Shown: positions 34,401 through 45,810, counted from the stretch's first letter. The stretch: DNA of 64,000 bases from Mytilus edulis (GCF_963676685.1 NC_092352.1:25811117-25875116); one strand, 5' to 3'. Notes: generated by a model from the letters alone, not told the origin. Numbers and translations are program-made.

Positions 34401-37400
34401 GTGTCAATGTCTTGTCTATCAAGAGTCTGAGCTAATTTATGATTGTTTGATGTTTATTTTTAGTTTATGTGTGTCAATGTCTTGTCTATCAAGAGTCTGA
34501 GCTACTTTATGATTGAATGATGTTTATTTTTTAGTTTATGTGTGTCAATGTCTTGTCTATCAAGAGTCTGAGCTACTTTATGATTGTTTGATGTTTATTT
34601 TTAGTCTATGTGTGTCAATGTCTTGTCTATCAAGAGTCTGAGCTACTTTATGATTGAATGATGTTTATTTTTAGTTTATGTGTGTCAATGTCTTGTCTAT
34701 CAAAAGTCTGAGCTACTTTATGATTGTTTGATGTTTATTTTTTAGTTTATGTGTGTTAATGTCTTGGTTATTTAGAGCTTGAGCTGCTGTATGATTGAAT
34801 GATGTTTATTTTTAGTTTATGTGTGTCAATGTCTTGTCTATCAACAGTCTGAGCTACTTTATAATTGTTTGATGTTTATTTTTAGTTTATGTGTGTTAAT
34901 GTCTTGTCTATCAAGAGTCTGAGCTACTTTATGATTGAATGATGTTTATTTTTTAGTTTATGTGTGTCAATGTCTTGTCTATCAAGAGTCTGAGCTACTT
35001 TATGATTGTTTGATGTTTATTTTTTAGTTTATGTGTGTTTATGTCTTGGTTATTTAGAGCTTAAGCTGCTGTACAATTGTATGATGTTTATTTTTAGTTT
35101 ATGTGTGTCAATGTCTTGTCTATCAAGAGTCTGAGCTACTTTATGATTGTATGATGTTTATTTTTTAGTTTATGTGTGTCAATGTCTTGTCTATCAAGAG
35201 TCTGAGCTACTTTATGATTGTTTGATGTTTATTTTTTAGATTATGTGTGTCAATGTCTTGTCTATCAAGAGTCTGAGCTACTTTATGATTGTTTGATGTT
35301 TATTTTTTAGTTTATGTGTGTCAATGTCTTGTCTATCAAGAGTCTGAGCTACTTTATGATTGTTTGATGTTTATTTTTTAGTTTATGTGTGTCAATGTCT
35401 TGTCTATCAAGAGTCTGAGCTACTTTATGATTGTATGATGTTTATTTTTTAGTTTATGTGTGTCAATGTCTTGTCTATCAAGAGTCTGAGCTACTTTATG
35501 ATTGTTTGATGTTTATTTTTTAGATTATGTGTGTCAATGTCTTGTCTATCAAGAGTCTGAGCTACTTTATGATTGTTTGATGTTTATTTTTTAGTTTATG
35601 TGTGTTTATGTCTTGGTTATTTAGAGCTTAAGCTGCTGTACAATTGTATGATGTTTATTTTTAGTTTATGTGTGTCAATGTCTTGTCTATCAAAAGTCTG
35701 AGCTACTTTATGATTGTATGATGTCTATTTTTAGTTTATGTGTGTTAATGTCTTGTCTATCAAGAGTCTGAGCTACTTTATGATTGTTTGATGTTTGATG
35801 TTTATTTTTTAGTTTATGTGTGTTAATGTCTTGTCTATCAAGAGTCTGAGCTACTTTATGATTGTTTGATGTTTATTTTTTAGTTTATGTGTGTTTATGT
35901 CTTGGTTATTTAGAGCTTAAGCTGCTGTACAATTGTATGATGTTTATTTTTAGTTTATGTGTGTCAATGTCTTGTCTATCAAAAGTCTGAGCTACTTTAT
36001 GATTGTATGATGTTTATTTTTAGTTTATGTGTGTTAATGTCTTGTCTATCAAAAGTCTGAGCTACTTTATGATTGTATGATGTTTATTTTTAGTTTATGT
36101 GTGTCAATGTCTTGTCTATCAAAAGTCTGAGCTACTTTATGATTGTATGATGTTTATTTTTAGTTTATGTGTGTTAATGTCTTGTCTATCAAGAGTCTGA
36201 GCTACTTTATAATTGTTTGATGTTTATTTTTTAGTTTACATGTATGTGTGTCAATGTCTTGTCTATCAAGAGTCTGAGCTACTTTATGATTGTTTGATGT
36301 TTATTTTTTAGTTTACATGTATGTGTGTCAATGTCTTGTCTATCAAGAGTCTGAGCTACTTTATGATTGTTTGATGTTTATTTTTTAGTTTATGTGTGTC
36401 AATGTCTTGTCTATCAAGAGTCTGAGCTACTTTATGATTGTTTGATGTTTATTTTTTAGTTTATGTGTGTCAATGTCTTGTCTATCAACAGTCTGAGCTA
36501 CTTTATGATTGTATGATGTTTATTTTTTAGTTTATGTGTGTTAATGTCTTGGTTATTTAGAGCTTGAGCTGCTGTACAATTGTATGATGTTTATTTTTTA
36601 GTTTATGTGTTTTATTGTCTTGGCTATTTAGAGCTTAAGCTGCTGTACAATTGTATGATGTTTATTTTTAGTTTATGTGTGTCAATGTCTTGTCTATCAA
36701 GAGTCTGAGCTACTTTATGATTGTTTGATGTTTATTTTTAGTTTATGTGTGTCAATGTCTTGTCTATCAAGAGTCTGAGCTACTTTATGATTGAATGATG
36801 TTTATTTTTTAGTTTATGTGTGTCAATGTCTTGTCTATCAAGAGTCTGAGCTACTTTATGATTGTTTGATGTTTATTTTTTAGTTTATGTGTGTCAATGT
36901 CTTGTCTATCAAGAGTCTGAGCTAATTTATGATTGTTTGATGTTTATTTTTAGTTTATGTGTGTCAATGTCTTGTCTATCAAGAGTCTGAGCTACTTTAT
37001 GATTGAATGATGTTTATTTTTTAGTTTATGTGTGTCAATGTCTTGTCTATCAAGAGTCTGAGCTACTTTATGATTGTTTGATGTTTATTTTTAGTCTATG
37101 TGTGTCAATGTCTTGTCTATCAAGAGTCTGAGCTACTTTATGATTGAATGATGTTTATTTTTAGTTTATGTGTGTCAATGTCTTGTCTATCAAGAGTCTG
37201 AGCTACTTTATGATTGAATGATGTTTATTTTTAGTTTATGTGTGTCAATGTCTTGTCTATCAAAAGTCTGAGCTACTTTATGATTGTTTGATGTTTATTT
37301 TTTAGTTTATGTGTGTTAATGTCTTGGTTATTTAGAGCTTGAGCTGCTGTATGATTGAATGATGTTTATTTTTAGTTTATGTGTGTCAATGTCTTGTCTA

Positions 37401-40400
37401 TCAAGAGTCTGAGCTACTTTATAATTGTATGATGTTTATTTTTAGTTTATGTGTGTCAATGTCTTGTCTATCAACAGTCTGAGCTACTTTATAATTGTAT
37501 GATGTTTATTTTTAGTTTATGTGTGTTAATGTCTTGGTTAGTTAGAGATAGTGCTGTTGTACCTACATTTTAACTCATGCTAATGATTATAGATAATAGG
37601 ACATCAATAATTCCAACTATATCATCAGTTTACTACATGGTATGGTGTGCTAAGATGTTGAAAATGACTGATGAAAAATAGAGTAACCACTAACACAGCA
37701 CTGTTGGGTAAGAAGAAATGGATGTGCTCATAATAATATAAACAAAATACAAACTTTCGGTATATATTACCTAAAACTTTTAAATGTGTTAAATCACTTG
37801 TTTCTTTGTCTTGCATTCTTGCTTGAACTTCTAAATTTATCTGAAAATAAGTATAAGGTCCATGTTTTTTAATTGCATTAATATTATAATTATTATTTCT
37901 GGTAACTTTCACAGTTGCTGACCATCTTCTATTTTGTGGCAGAAATTGTCCCTTAAAAGATTTGAATTTCCTCAATAGCCAAATAGTTACATATCTATTT
38001 TTATTAATGTAAATAAGTTTCAAGAATAAAAAGCCACCTGTTCACATGATAAATTAATTATGCACTTTTAACCAATTTTATTTCAAAGTCGATACATAAA
38101 TTTAACCTATTTAAAAATTTTGCTAGAAAATATACAAACAGTAATAATTAATGCCTGAAATGTTATACAAGCCCTTGGAAATTAAGTGTGTGAGATCTTC
38201 TCCTTGAGTCCAGATAAAAGATGAAAAATATAAAGACTGACAACTGACTTGTGCCTGATGATACTTCAAACCATAGTTAATTTAAGCACAAAATATCTTC
38301 TGTAGGTTGAGGCACTGTAAAACTGCCTAATACAAAAAGAGAATATAACAGTCTATTATTTGAACTTGGAATTATTTTTAATTATGGAATTTGCATAATT
38401 TCTTGTGCTTGAAATTTTTGATAAATTCCATGTTAATTTGGTAACTTTCCATACAATGTATTTTGTATAGATACTGTTGTGCGTGGAACAGTACATTCTA
38501 TTGAAAATGTACTATCTTCTTTGTAAAAGAAAGCGTTGTGAGCAGCACAGAACATTCAAGTACAGAATAAACATGGAATTTAATTAAAATTTCAAGCACA
38601 AAAAATTATGCAAATTCCAAAAATAACAAGAAATAATTGTAACAGGATGCTGTTACGAAGTCTCCCAAACAAAGCTCCCAGAATTTGTATTTCCCATGGT
38701 TGCCTGACATTGATCACTTTCTTCATGGTTAGAATCAAAACAAACTAAGCACATTTGTCAACCAAACTTAACATGTTTGTACAAAGCATGTTTGCCAACG
38801 AATAAAATAAAATTCCCAATAATATTTTAAAAGAACATTTTCACTTTTTATTTCATTAGATTTGTTTTACTGTCCCATACAAGAATATATATGGTTTAGG
38901 GGTGGGGATCTCGACTGTTTACAAGTTTGCAAACAGAAGGGGTAGGGGTAACCCCCAGGGACTCCCCAAACAGTTCATTAGATTTTTTATATTGTCCCAT
39001 ACAAGAATATATATGGTTTAGGGGTGGGGATCTCGACCGTTCACGAGTTTGCAAACAGAAGGGGATGGGGGCGACCCCCAGGGACTCCCCAAATGATTCA
39101 TTAGATTTTTTATATTGTCCCATACAAGAATATATATGGTTTAGGGGTGGGGATCTCGACCGTTTACGAGTTTGCAAACAGAAGGGGTAGGGGTAACCCC
39201 CAGGGACTCCCCAAATGATTCATTAGATTTGTTTTATTGTCCCATACAAGAATATATATGGTTTAGGGGTGGGTATCTCGACCGTTTACGAGTTTGCAAA
39301 CAGAAGGGGGTGGGGGTGACACCCCAGGGACTCCCCAAATAGTTCATGAGAAAAAATAATTCCAAGTTCAAATAATAGCCTTTTATATATATGTACCGGA
39401 GTCTTTATACTTCTTAATGTAAACCAAGACCAAAATCAGATTTAAGTTAATTTGAAGATAAATTAGCACTCCTCTTTTCTATTCAGTTCATTGTAACCTT
39501 TTTAAACAGTAAATATGTTGAATGATTTATTCCTATGAAGGTTAAGTAAATACAGTTTAATACCTTGTAGTGTTCTTTTCTCATTTTAGACAATGACTTG
39601 AGTTGTGATATAAGTTTTAAAGATGGCAGCTTGTGATGGTAGTCATCTTGAAGTTGATGCACATCAAAACCTATTCTCTGAAATACATATATAGAAAAAA
39701 GTGTCATTATTATACAATAATAAACTTGTTTTATAAGATCTATTGACTTACATTTATAAGGCATATAGTTGCCTTTTAATACTAAGCATATGTGCAGTAT
39801 GGGTGCAGAATACTGCACTGTGACCGATAATTGCTAAGTTCTACTTCATTTGGATTCTCTTCTCCTTTAGTACAAAAATACATCAACTATTTTGTAGACT
39901 GTCTCATTCAAGTTTCTGTGTGAGTTTGCTTTAAAAGGTTTTAAAATTTTATACATAAACATGATGAACTTAACATTTATTATTTAACTTTATAAAAAAA
40001 AAAGATAAAAAGAACAAGAACATTTAGAACACAACTTTAATAAGTTGAGTGAATGTTTAAAGGAGGACTTCATGAGTAGTAAAAATAAATAAAAGAAATT
40101 TATTGACAAAATCAAATGTAAAAAAAAGAGTGACACGCCAGATACCGGGATTCAATTAAGTTACCCGGAAAGATTGAAAAAACTAAGGCTACCAACATTT
40201 TCATATAGAAGGGTTTGAGGGGACATGATTGAGGTCTATAAGATATTAAACGGAAAATATAATCCAGAAACTAGAACATATATATCTTTAACTAGTTTTA
40301 AACACTGAAAATAGGCATAGCACAAGAGTTAATAGTTATAAAAAGAAATCACCAACATTCCAGCTGACTCCATTTTCAGAAAACAACATCTGTAAAAAAC

Positions 40401-43400
40401 ATAAACTTTTAGCTACCGCTTTACAAGCAGAACCATATACAATGAAAGTCCCAACTATGTATAGGCTTCCGAAGCTACACAAAACACCATACAAATATAG
40501 ATATATTTTGTCTTCAAGCCATTGCTCCACTACTAAATTGTCTATTCTTACCAGTACACTTGGTACAATCAAAAACCTGATAATAAATTGTTCAAATAAG
40601 GCCTTCGAAAATAGTGGAATTAATTACTTTTTGAGTGTCAAGAACTCGTTTGAAGTACTTGATAAATTGCATGTTTATATCGGTGATTTTGAATCTGTTC
40701 AAGGTTTTGATTTTTCTACCCTTTATACCACATTGCCTCAGATTCACATTAAGAAAAAATTCACACACCTAATTAAATGGGCATTTAAAAAGTCAGAATG
40801 TGAATATATATGTTCAAACTCTTTTAGCTTTGTTCGCTTTAAAAATTCTGTATATCGTCAGGTTATCGGAATTCAAATGGGGACTAACTGTGCATCACTT
40901 ATTGCGGACCTGTTTTCCTATTGCAATGAATTACAATTTATGACAAAAATCAGCAAGACCCATCGGAACAACATCCTATTCACAAATTTAATAATACTTT
41001 TAGATATCTGGATGATATTTAGGCTCTCAATAATGACGACTTCAGTATGTTCATACTCAAGAAATTTATTCTGTTGAACTTACTTTAAATAAAGCTAGTA
41101 CTAACAATGACCACTGCCCTTATCATTGGTACGAGGACATCATTCGCAAATATATCTCAACATGTAGACTTCTTATATGTTTAGGTATTTCACATTCAAT
41201 TTTTTATGGAAATATTCTGTATAAAGCACAAAAATGTCAGTATTCACCTCAGAAGCTAACAAAACCTTTAAATAGACTCATTAAAAGAAGGGATATAGTT
41301 ACGATACTGTTGTCAAGTCATTAAAGATTGCATATTTTGGCGTTAATATTGATTCACTTAGAGGGTCTTTGCATCGGAACTAAACACATTTATTTGAAAA
41401 ACAGTTGTTGGCATGACACAGGTTATGTTCTTCTCATATATGTTATATGATTGTATGATACTAAACCCCTAACGGGACGGATTGTGCCTGATATTCATAT
41501 TATGATGAAGACATAATCTTTCAATCAGTTTAATTGAAGTCTGGAGCTGGCATGTCAGTTAATTGCTAGTAGTCTGTTGTTATTTATGTATTATTGTCAT
41601 TTTGTTTATTTTCTTTGGTTACATCTTCTGACATCAGACTCGTACTTCTCTTGAACTGAATTTAATGTGCGTATTGTTATGTGTTTACTTTTCTACATTG
41701 GCTAGAGGTATAGGGGAGGGTTGAGATCTCATAAACATGTTTAACCCCGCCGCATTTTTGCGCCTGTTCCAAGTCAGGAGCCTCTGGCCTTGGTTAGTCT
41801 TGTATTATTTTTAATTTTAGTTTCTTGTGTACAATTTGGAGTTTAGTATGGCATTCATTATCACTGAACTAGGATATATATTTGTTTGGGGCCAGCTGAA
41901 GGACACCTCCGGGTGCGGGAATTTCTCGCTGCATTGAAGACCTGTTACAGTTAGTGACCTTCTGTTGTTTGTTCTATGGTCAGGTTGTTGTCTCTTTGAC
42001 ACATTCCCCATTTCCATTCTCAATTTTATAAAATCATTCAACAACGATTTAAAACCAGTCTGAGGAAAAATAGCTTTGCAGTCAGAATTGCTAAATTAGG
42101 GAGTACATGGAGTAAGCTACCGGATAAAGTAACAAAAGCTCCTTCTACATGTATTAATGTGTTTAAAAATAGACTAAATAAGTCTAAATAAGTACTGGGA
42201 ATACGAAGAAATCTATAATTCTGATTATTTAGCTGAAATAACAAGATGCAACAACAGAAATTATAGAGATAATAATACTATATATATATGAGTCAGGTGA
42301 AGAGCGACTGTGAGTATCCTGTACCGGAAAACATCATAAGGTATCATTAGGTAAGTATGTATTATCCTCGTGTGATGTGTTTTCATACATATATCCATTT
42401 TCACTGTTGAGTTTTTCTCCATTTGTGTACTAAAATTTCAAAAGCATGCTCTGTCTGATTTTTTTGTCAAGGCTTTCTACGATTTTTTACTGTTTCCAAT
42501 AATTTTGTGATTTTCATATGTCAAAAACATCATCATATGTTTTTGTTTGAAGTTACCAGGTGCTCCCCAGGGTTTAGCTTTATACGACCACAGACGTCTA
42601 ACCATGAACAGTTTGGGTGAGTATGTACACAACATTCAAGCTTGATACAGCTCTGAATTTGGATTGTAATCAAATTTTTGACATAATATGAGTTTCTGAC
42701 ACAAAACAAATATCAAGATCTCCCAAATCTATTGCACAATATTGTGCAATTAAAGATTTATTTTTCAAACTTTTAAAAAATTTGGAAATTTGAGAAGTTT
42801 GGAGGAAAAAAAATATGAAAACTACTATCCCTTTTTTTTGCAATAAATCCAAAACCGGACATTTCTTTATACATAATTTACAAGCAGTGCAAGGGAGGTA
42901 AATGTAAACATACCCAACATTGTATGTTAAATGTTTTTGAATTACCTCCCTTACACTGTTTTTAAATTGTCTTAATTGTCCATTGACCAGAAAAACCTAG
43001 TTTTTCCACTTTTTTGCCCCTAATTCTAAAACAGTTTGAGTCATCATCCCCAAAGTCAATACTAACCATCCCTTCATGGTTTGGAAACTTGTGGTATAAT
43101 TTCAGAGAGATTTATACACTTAAACACAAGTTATTGACTGAAAACTACAAAAATGCTTATTTGGACCCCTCAATTATTGACCCCCTTTCCCTTAGACAAG
43201 GAACACCAAAACTCAATTCCAACCTTTCCTCTGTAGTAAGAAACCTTGTGGTATAATTTCAGAGAGATCCATACATTGTACACTTGAACAAAAGTTATTG
43301 TCTGTAAACTAGAAAAATGCTTCTTTTTGGCCCCTTTTTCCTAAATGTTCAGGGATATTAACCCAAAACTGAATCCAAGCCTTCCCTTCATTATATAGAA

Positions 43401-45218
43401 CCTTGTGGTACAAAGTCTGAGAGATCCATATAGTAATACACAAGTTATTGTCCTGAAACTACAAAAATGCTTGTTTTTGGCCCTTAAATCCTAGACTGTT
43501 TGCCCCATAACCCTTAAAATTAATTCCAACCTTCTACTTAATGGTATGTACATTGTGGTATAATTTCAGAGCAATTGATATACTTACAAAATGTATACAC
43601 AACTTTTTGTCCTGAAACTAGATAAATGCTTGTTTTGGGCCCCTAATTTCTAAACCATTGGGATCATAACCCCCAAAATCAACCCCAACCTTCCTTTTGT
43701 GGTTATAAACATTGTGTATAAATTTTAATGATTTCTATCAACTTATACTAAAGTTATTATCTGGAAATATCCGTCTTTGGACGACGACGACAAAAACGCG
43801 ATACCAATATACGACCAATTTTTTTTTATTTTTTGCGGTCGTATAAAAACTGGATCAGTACAGGGACAGGAAATGACTATAAAATTCGGATATGAGTATT
43901 TTCTAAAGTCATGGTTCTGGTAATTGATTCAATCATAAAAAAGTTATTTAATTCTTTTCAGTTCTAAAAGTATCTTGTAAATAGTTTTTGGTTGATGTTT
44001 CATGCTTGAAATTTTAACATTGTCATTTTTTTCAGATTGGTACTTGGTTTTTACAAAAGACATTACTTTTTTGAATTAAAAATGCAGTTTTCAAAATTTG
44101 TGACTTAATTTATGTAAAAAACTAAGACTGTTTTCATCTTAATGTATTAAGGATTGTTAAAAAAATATTGAAAGAATGGAGTTTGAACAACCATTTTATA
44201 TAAGAACCCTTTTAATTTTAACTGGCTGGTTTGTAATAAAAACGACTAAAAAAACACATGACAGTCACATGTCTTGAAGATCCGGTGTCTAACATACAAT
44301 CGAAACTGATGAAATATGGATGATACCAAAACATATGACATACTAAAACATATGACACAATGATAAAGTACATTTAACACATCATATCACTACATTTTGT
44401 ATTTGCCATACACCTAGCTTATCACTATTTGTCCGTCATTGCTGGATATCACACAGGTTCCCGTAAAATTTTGACGTCATAAAACAAAATATCTGAAGCC
44501 ACAATGGAAAAAAGATTGTTGTATGCGTCAACAGTTCAAGCGGTCGGGTCAGCCGGGATTAGCGATAAGGTGTATTACTGGACATCACACGTCATAAAAC
44601 AAAATATCTGACGCCATTATAATGGAAAAGTGATCGTTGTTTGACATCATTAGTGCAAGTGGGATAGATTCTCTCTGGTCAGCCAGGGATAGCGATAAGG
44701 TGTATAGTGCCCCTATTAGCTGATCAGTGGAATTTTGGTTGAAAGTTGTCTGATCATGATCATTGGCAATCTTCTTCTTCTTCTTCCGAATACGAGAGTA
44801 GACTCCTAGTTAGGAGTGTAAAACTTCCCGGAACTTGTGTGCTATGTACATATGGACTTAATTTAAAATATATGACAAAGAAAAATCGTTAAGAATAACA
44901 TATATACATTATGTACAGTGGCTTTGTAGTTTAATAAGTACCACATCTTATATACTTTTTAAGTGTCCAATACAGTGAAACATAAGGCTATTGTATATAT
45001 GTTCTTTAATAAACTTTTATCTGATAAACCAGAAACAATATTTATAATTTTAGCAAGTTGCAACAAGACTTAGTTTTCAGTGCTTAAATCCTAACCTTTC
45101 TAATGTGGCCTGTATTTTCAGCTATTTTCAAAGCATTTGTCAGTGGAGCCAGTGTACTTCCAGTAGCACTCCATGGGTTTTCTGACGAAAAGGAACGAAA
45201 AGATGAAGAAGTATCCAT
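28349..45218 (-). CDS. haus2: HAUS augmin-like complex subunit 2
   Basis: Six exons, read 45218-45096, 39677-39564, 37840-37771, 31316-31184, 30592-30484 and 28465-28349, join in frame to 222 codons including the stop (221 residues; human HAUS2 has 235). All junctions are GT-AG with phases 0, 0, 1, 2, 0. HAUS2 is part of the eight-subunit augmin complex, which recruits gamma-tubulin to existing spindle microtubules for branching nucleation. The match to human HAUS2, from memory, is strongest around KVQSLNSHMQSIIDSK...LEAQYHRY (human QSMNNHL... IEAVYHRY) and the N-terminal ENPWSATG (human NPWD). The protein looks helical and coiled-coil-like. The first four introns contain large repeat blocks or short spacers; the last is 2 kb. 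The terminal exon (DNMLTELGSTLASLQ...) is assigned from phase, position and weak similarity and is the least certain part. Confidence 0.88.
28671..28826 (-). repeat. ~155-bp GGCGGAT repeat, reverse copy
   Basis: Reverse partner of 22169-22323: ATAGGCGGATTTAGGGGGGC, AATCACTGAAGCGTGA, a C13-like run, and CTGGATCTGCCACTGAC. Confidence 0.75.
29270..30370 (-). repeat. Repeat with six ~147-bp internal units
   Basis: The motif GAACCATGAAAATGAGGTCA (AGGTCA) recurs near 29410, 29560, 29705, 29850, 29998 and 30150, each followed by GACATGTACA-like and CCATACACCAAATATAG-like blocks. The end toward 30370 has GCTCGACATAGGGATAGTGA in reverse. I recognise it as an abundant mussel intronic/intergenic repeat. 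Short open frames in it are not genes. Confidence 0.75.
30484..30592 (-). CDS. haus2: HAUS2 exon 5
   Basis: Encodes YASEFLPEIAPLLADLSTHL and DNISWMKFLNLPDSKM, aligned with the human segment around ETHLETIRNIPHLDANLKKM. Acceptor CATTTCAG, donor ATG|GTATGA. Confidence 0.88.
30593..31183 (-). other. HAUS2 intron 4
   Basis: A short intron. At 30797-30960 it contains one arm related to the CAGTCAAACCTG MITE family (CACAGTCAAACCTGCCTTAT). Confidence 0.6.
31184..31316 (-). CDS. haus2: HAUS2 exon 4
   Basis: Encodes EKIDKVQSLNSHMQSIIDSK, AQLLTRLQQPYVGEF and IKLEAQYHR, the segment most like vertebrate HAUS2. Enters in phase 1, leaves in phase 2 at CACAG|GTATGT. Confidence 0.92.
31627..37545 (+). repeat. 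Giant minisatellite, ~71-bp unit, about 80 copies
   Basis: A head-to-tail array filling almost all of HAUS2 intron 3. The main unit type reads TTTATGTGTGTCAATGTCTT, GTCTATCAAGAGTCTGAGCT, ACTTTATGATTGTTTGATG, then TTTATTTTTTAG. A second type replaces the middle with GGTTATTTAGAGCTTGAGCT, GCTGTACAATTG. The left end (31627-32200) is more divergent. A block at about 33821-34740 is repeated at 36311-37230 with an offset of exactly 2490 bp at several marker variants (GTTTACATGTATG, GCTAATTTATG, TTAGTCTATG), so there is higher-order structure. Confidence 0.95.
31740..31952. mobile_element. 213-bp MITE inside the minisatellite
   Basis: The ends CTGTAAAAGCAGAATG and the complement of CATTAATGTTTCTACAG are inverted repeats flanked by TA on both sides (31738-31739 and 31953-31954). 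Removing it rejoins GGTTTATCTTTTAAGCTT, which matches the neighbouring repeat unit. TA duplication and size fit a mariner-type MITE. Confidence 0.85.
37771..37840 (-). CDS. haus2: HAUS2 exon 3
   Basis: A 70-bp exon encoding INLEVQARMQDKETSDLTHL KVL, aligned with the human NLEIELLKLEKDTADVVHP. Acceptor TTTTCAG, donor TTTTAG|GTAATA, phase 1. Confidence 0.9.
38353..39378. mobile_element. ~1.03-kb element with inverted ends, internal palindrome and 4 x 122-bp core repeats
   Basis: CTATTATTTGAACTTGG (38353) recurs in inverse at 39378. Within it, 38374-38640 is a near-perfect palindrome (GGAATTTGCATAATTT...AAATTATGCAAATTCC), and 38852-39345 is a four-unit tandem repeat of ~122 bp (GTCCCATACAAGAATATATA, GGTTTAGGGGTGGGGATCTC, CCCAGGGACTCCCCAAA). 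Arms around a tandem core recall bivalve 'pearl'/Helitron-like non-autonomous elements, but this is only an analogy. It lies in HAUS2 intron 2. Confidence 0.7.
39564..39677 (-). CDS. haus2: HAUS2 exon 2
   Basis: 114 bp encoding RIGFDVHQLQDDYHHKLPSL and KLISQLKSLSKMRKEHYK, phase 0 at both ends, aligned with human FTRLQQITNIQAEIYQK. Confidence 0.88.
39678..40165 (-). other. HAUS2 intron 1, proximal part
   Basis: Unremarkable AT-rich intron sequence before the retroelement cluster. No repeat or exon was recognised. Confidence 0.5.
40166..40345 (+). mobile_element. LINE (CR1-like) remnant, left piece
   Basis: Degenerate reading of RLKKLRLPTFSYRR..., EVYKILNGKYNPETRTYISL. This resembles the C-terminal region of CR1-type LINE reverse transcriptases, as at 45886. 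The continuation is at 42047, separated by a Penelope-like insertion. Confidence 0.65.
40346..42046 (+). mobile_element. Penelope-like retroelement copy II, broken
   Basis: Open from 40442 to 41077: VPTMYRLPKLHKTPYKYRYI, GFDFSTLYTTLPQIHIKKK, GIQMGTNCASLIADLFSYC, RT motifs of the Penelope type. The YLDD box is present in a shifted frame near 41000-41015 and is followed by a stop. Later coding is further deleted. The 3' end carries GGGGCCAGCTGAAGGACACC and CATTCCCCATTTCCATTCTC. No GIY-YIG endonuclease was identified, as expected for a damaged copy. Confidence 0.8.
42047..42260 (+). mobile_element. LINE (CR1-like) remnant, right piece
   Basis: Reads QRFKTSLRKNSFAVRIAKLG, STWSKLPDKVTKAPSTCINV, FKNRLNKSK then a stop. 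It is the natural continuation of the piece ending at 40345 (compare WNSLPNEVR at 46290). Confidence 0.65.
42560..43855 (+). repeat. ~1.3-kb repeat with ~130-bp internal units
   Basis: Starts near TTTATACGACCACAGACGTC and ends TTGCGGTCGTATAAA, so GTCGTATAAA forms short inverted ends. Internal units repeat AATTTCAGAGAGATTTATAC, AAGTTATTGTCTGAAAACTA, AAAAATGCTT and CCCCTAATT. A GACGACGAC stretch lies near the right end. I recognise it as an abundant mussel repeat. Confidence 0.7.
43856..45095 (-). other. HAUS2 intron 1, distal part with a two-unit tandem repeat
   Basis: Two ~130-bp units at 44450-44710 share GACATCACACGTCATAAAAC, AAAATATCTGACGCCA and GATAGCGATAAGGTGTAT. The rest is AT-rich without recognised features. 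Confidence 0.6.
45096..45218 (-). CDS. haus2: HAUS2 exon 1
   Basis: ATG at 45218. Encodes MDTSSSFRSFSSENPWSATG, STLAPLTNALKIAENTGHIR, K. ENPW and the following pattern match the start of vertebrate HAUS2. Donor AGAAAG|GTTAGG, phase 0. Confidence 0.85.
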
Positions 45219-45599
45219 TTAGATTATATATTGTTTCTTTAAACTTTCCGCCAGTGTTGACATCAGCTTTTTTAATCTCAATTTTGAAGAGCGAGGCGTA
45301 TGAATATAATGATGAATATTTGAAACAATAAAGTGTTCATTTCAGTGCTGTTAGATTGCAACATCTGGTGAAAAATCTATGGGGGTCGACTCATGCAGTC
45401 GAATATCAACATTGTCTTTAATTATTGTCTAAAACATCATTAACAATAACAGTAGCAAGATATTTCGAGTACATGTAAATTGAGAAATGACACAGTAAAA
45501 AAAAATTGAACAAAATATATATTGTGACAAAAAAACAAAAAAAAAACATCATGAAAAGAAATAATTTATGATAATGATAATGATGATAATGATAATGAT
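45219..45599. promoter_or_regulatory. HAUS2 upstream region
   Basis: Expected to hold the HAUS2 promoter and 5' UTR. No TATA box or initiator can be assigned. The first untranslated exon of UBE4A could also lie here if the two genes share a bidirectional promoter; nothing in the sequence proves it. Confidence 0.3.
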
Positions 45600-45810
45600 G
45601 TCGGGGCCTTTCATAGCTGACTTTGCGGTATGGGCTTTGGGCTTTGCTCATTGTTGAAGGACTACGGTGACCGATATAGTTGTTAATTTCTGTGTCATTT
45701 TGGTCTTTTGTGGATAGTTGTTTCATTGGCAATCATACCACATCTTCTTTTTTAGATTGATGATGATGATGTTTCATTGGCAATCATACCACATCTTCTT
45801 TTTTAGATTG
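45600..45810 (+). repeat. Dispersed repeat family 3 with a duplicated 3' end
   Basis: GGGGCCTTTCATAGCTGACT, GTTGTTAATTTCTGTGTCAT and TTTTGTGGATAGTTG lead into GTTTCATTGGCAATCATACC, ACATCTTCTTTTTTAGATTG, which is present twice in tandem. It is preceded by a GATAAT microsatellite at about 45570-45600. Confidence 0.7.

Noticed and set aside
31627..37545. A regular array of ~71-bp units resembling a CRISPR array
   Set aside because: The units are contiguous variants of one sequence with no unique spacers, and the setting is an animal intron. It is a minisatellite.
38896..39190. Open frames on both strands encoding tandem peptide repeats
   Set aside because: They are read through the 122-bp tandem DNA repeat; no start context, splice support or family.
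45121..45222. A + strand frame (IFKAFVSGASVLPVALHGF) that looked like a terminal exon
   Set aside because: It is the antisense of HAUS2 exon 1, which has a start codon, correct donor and family match.
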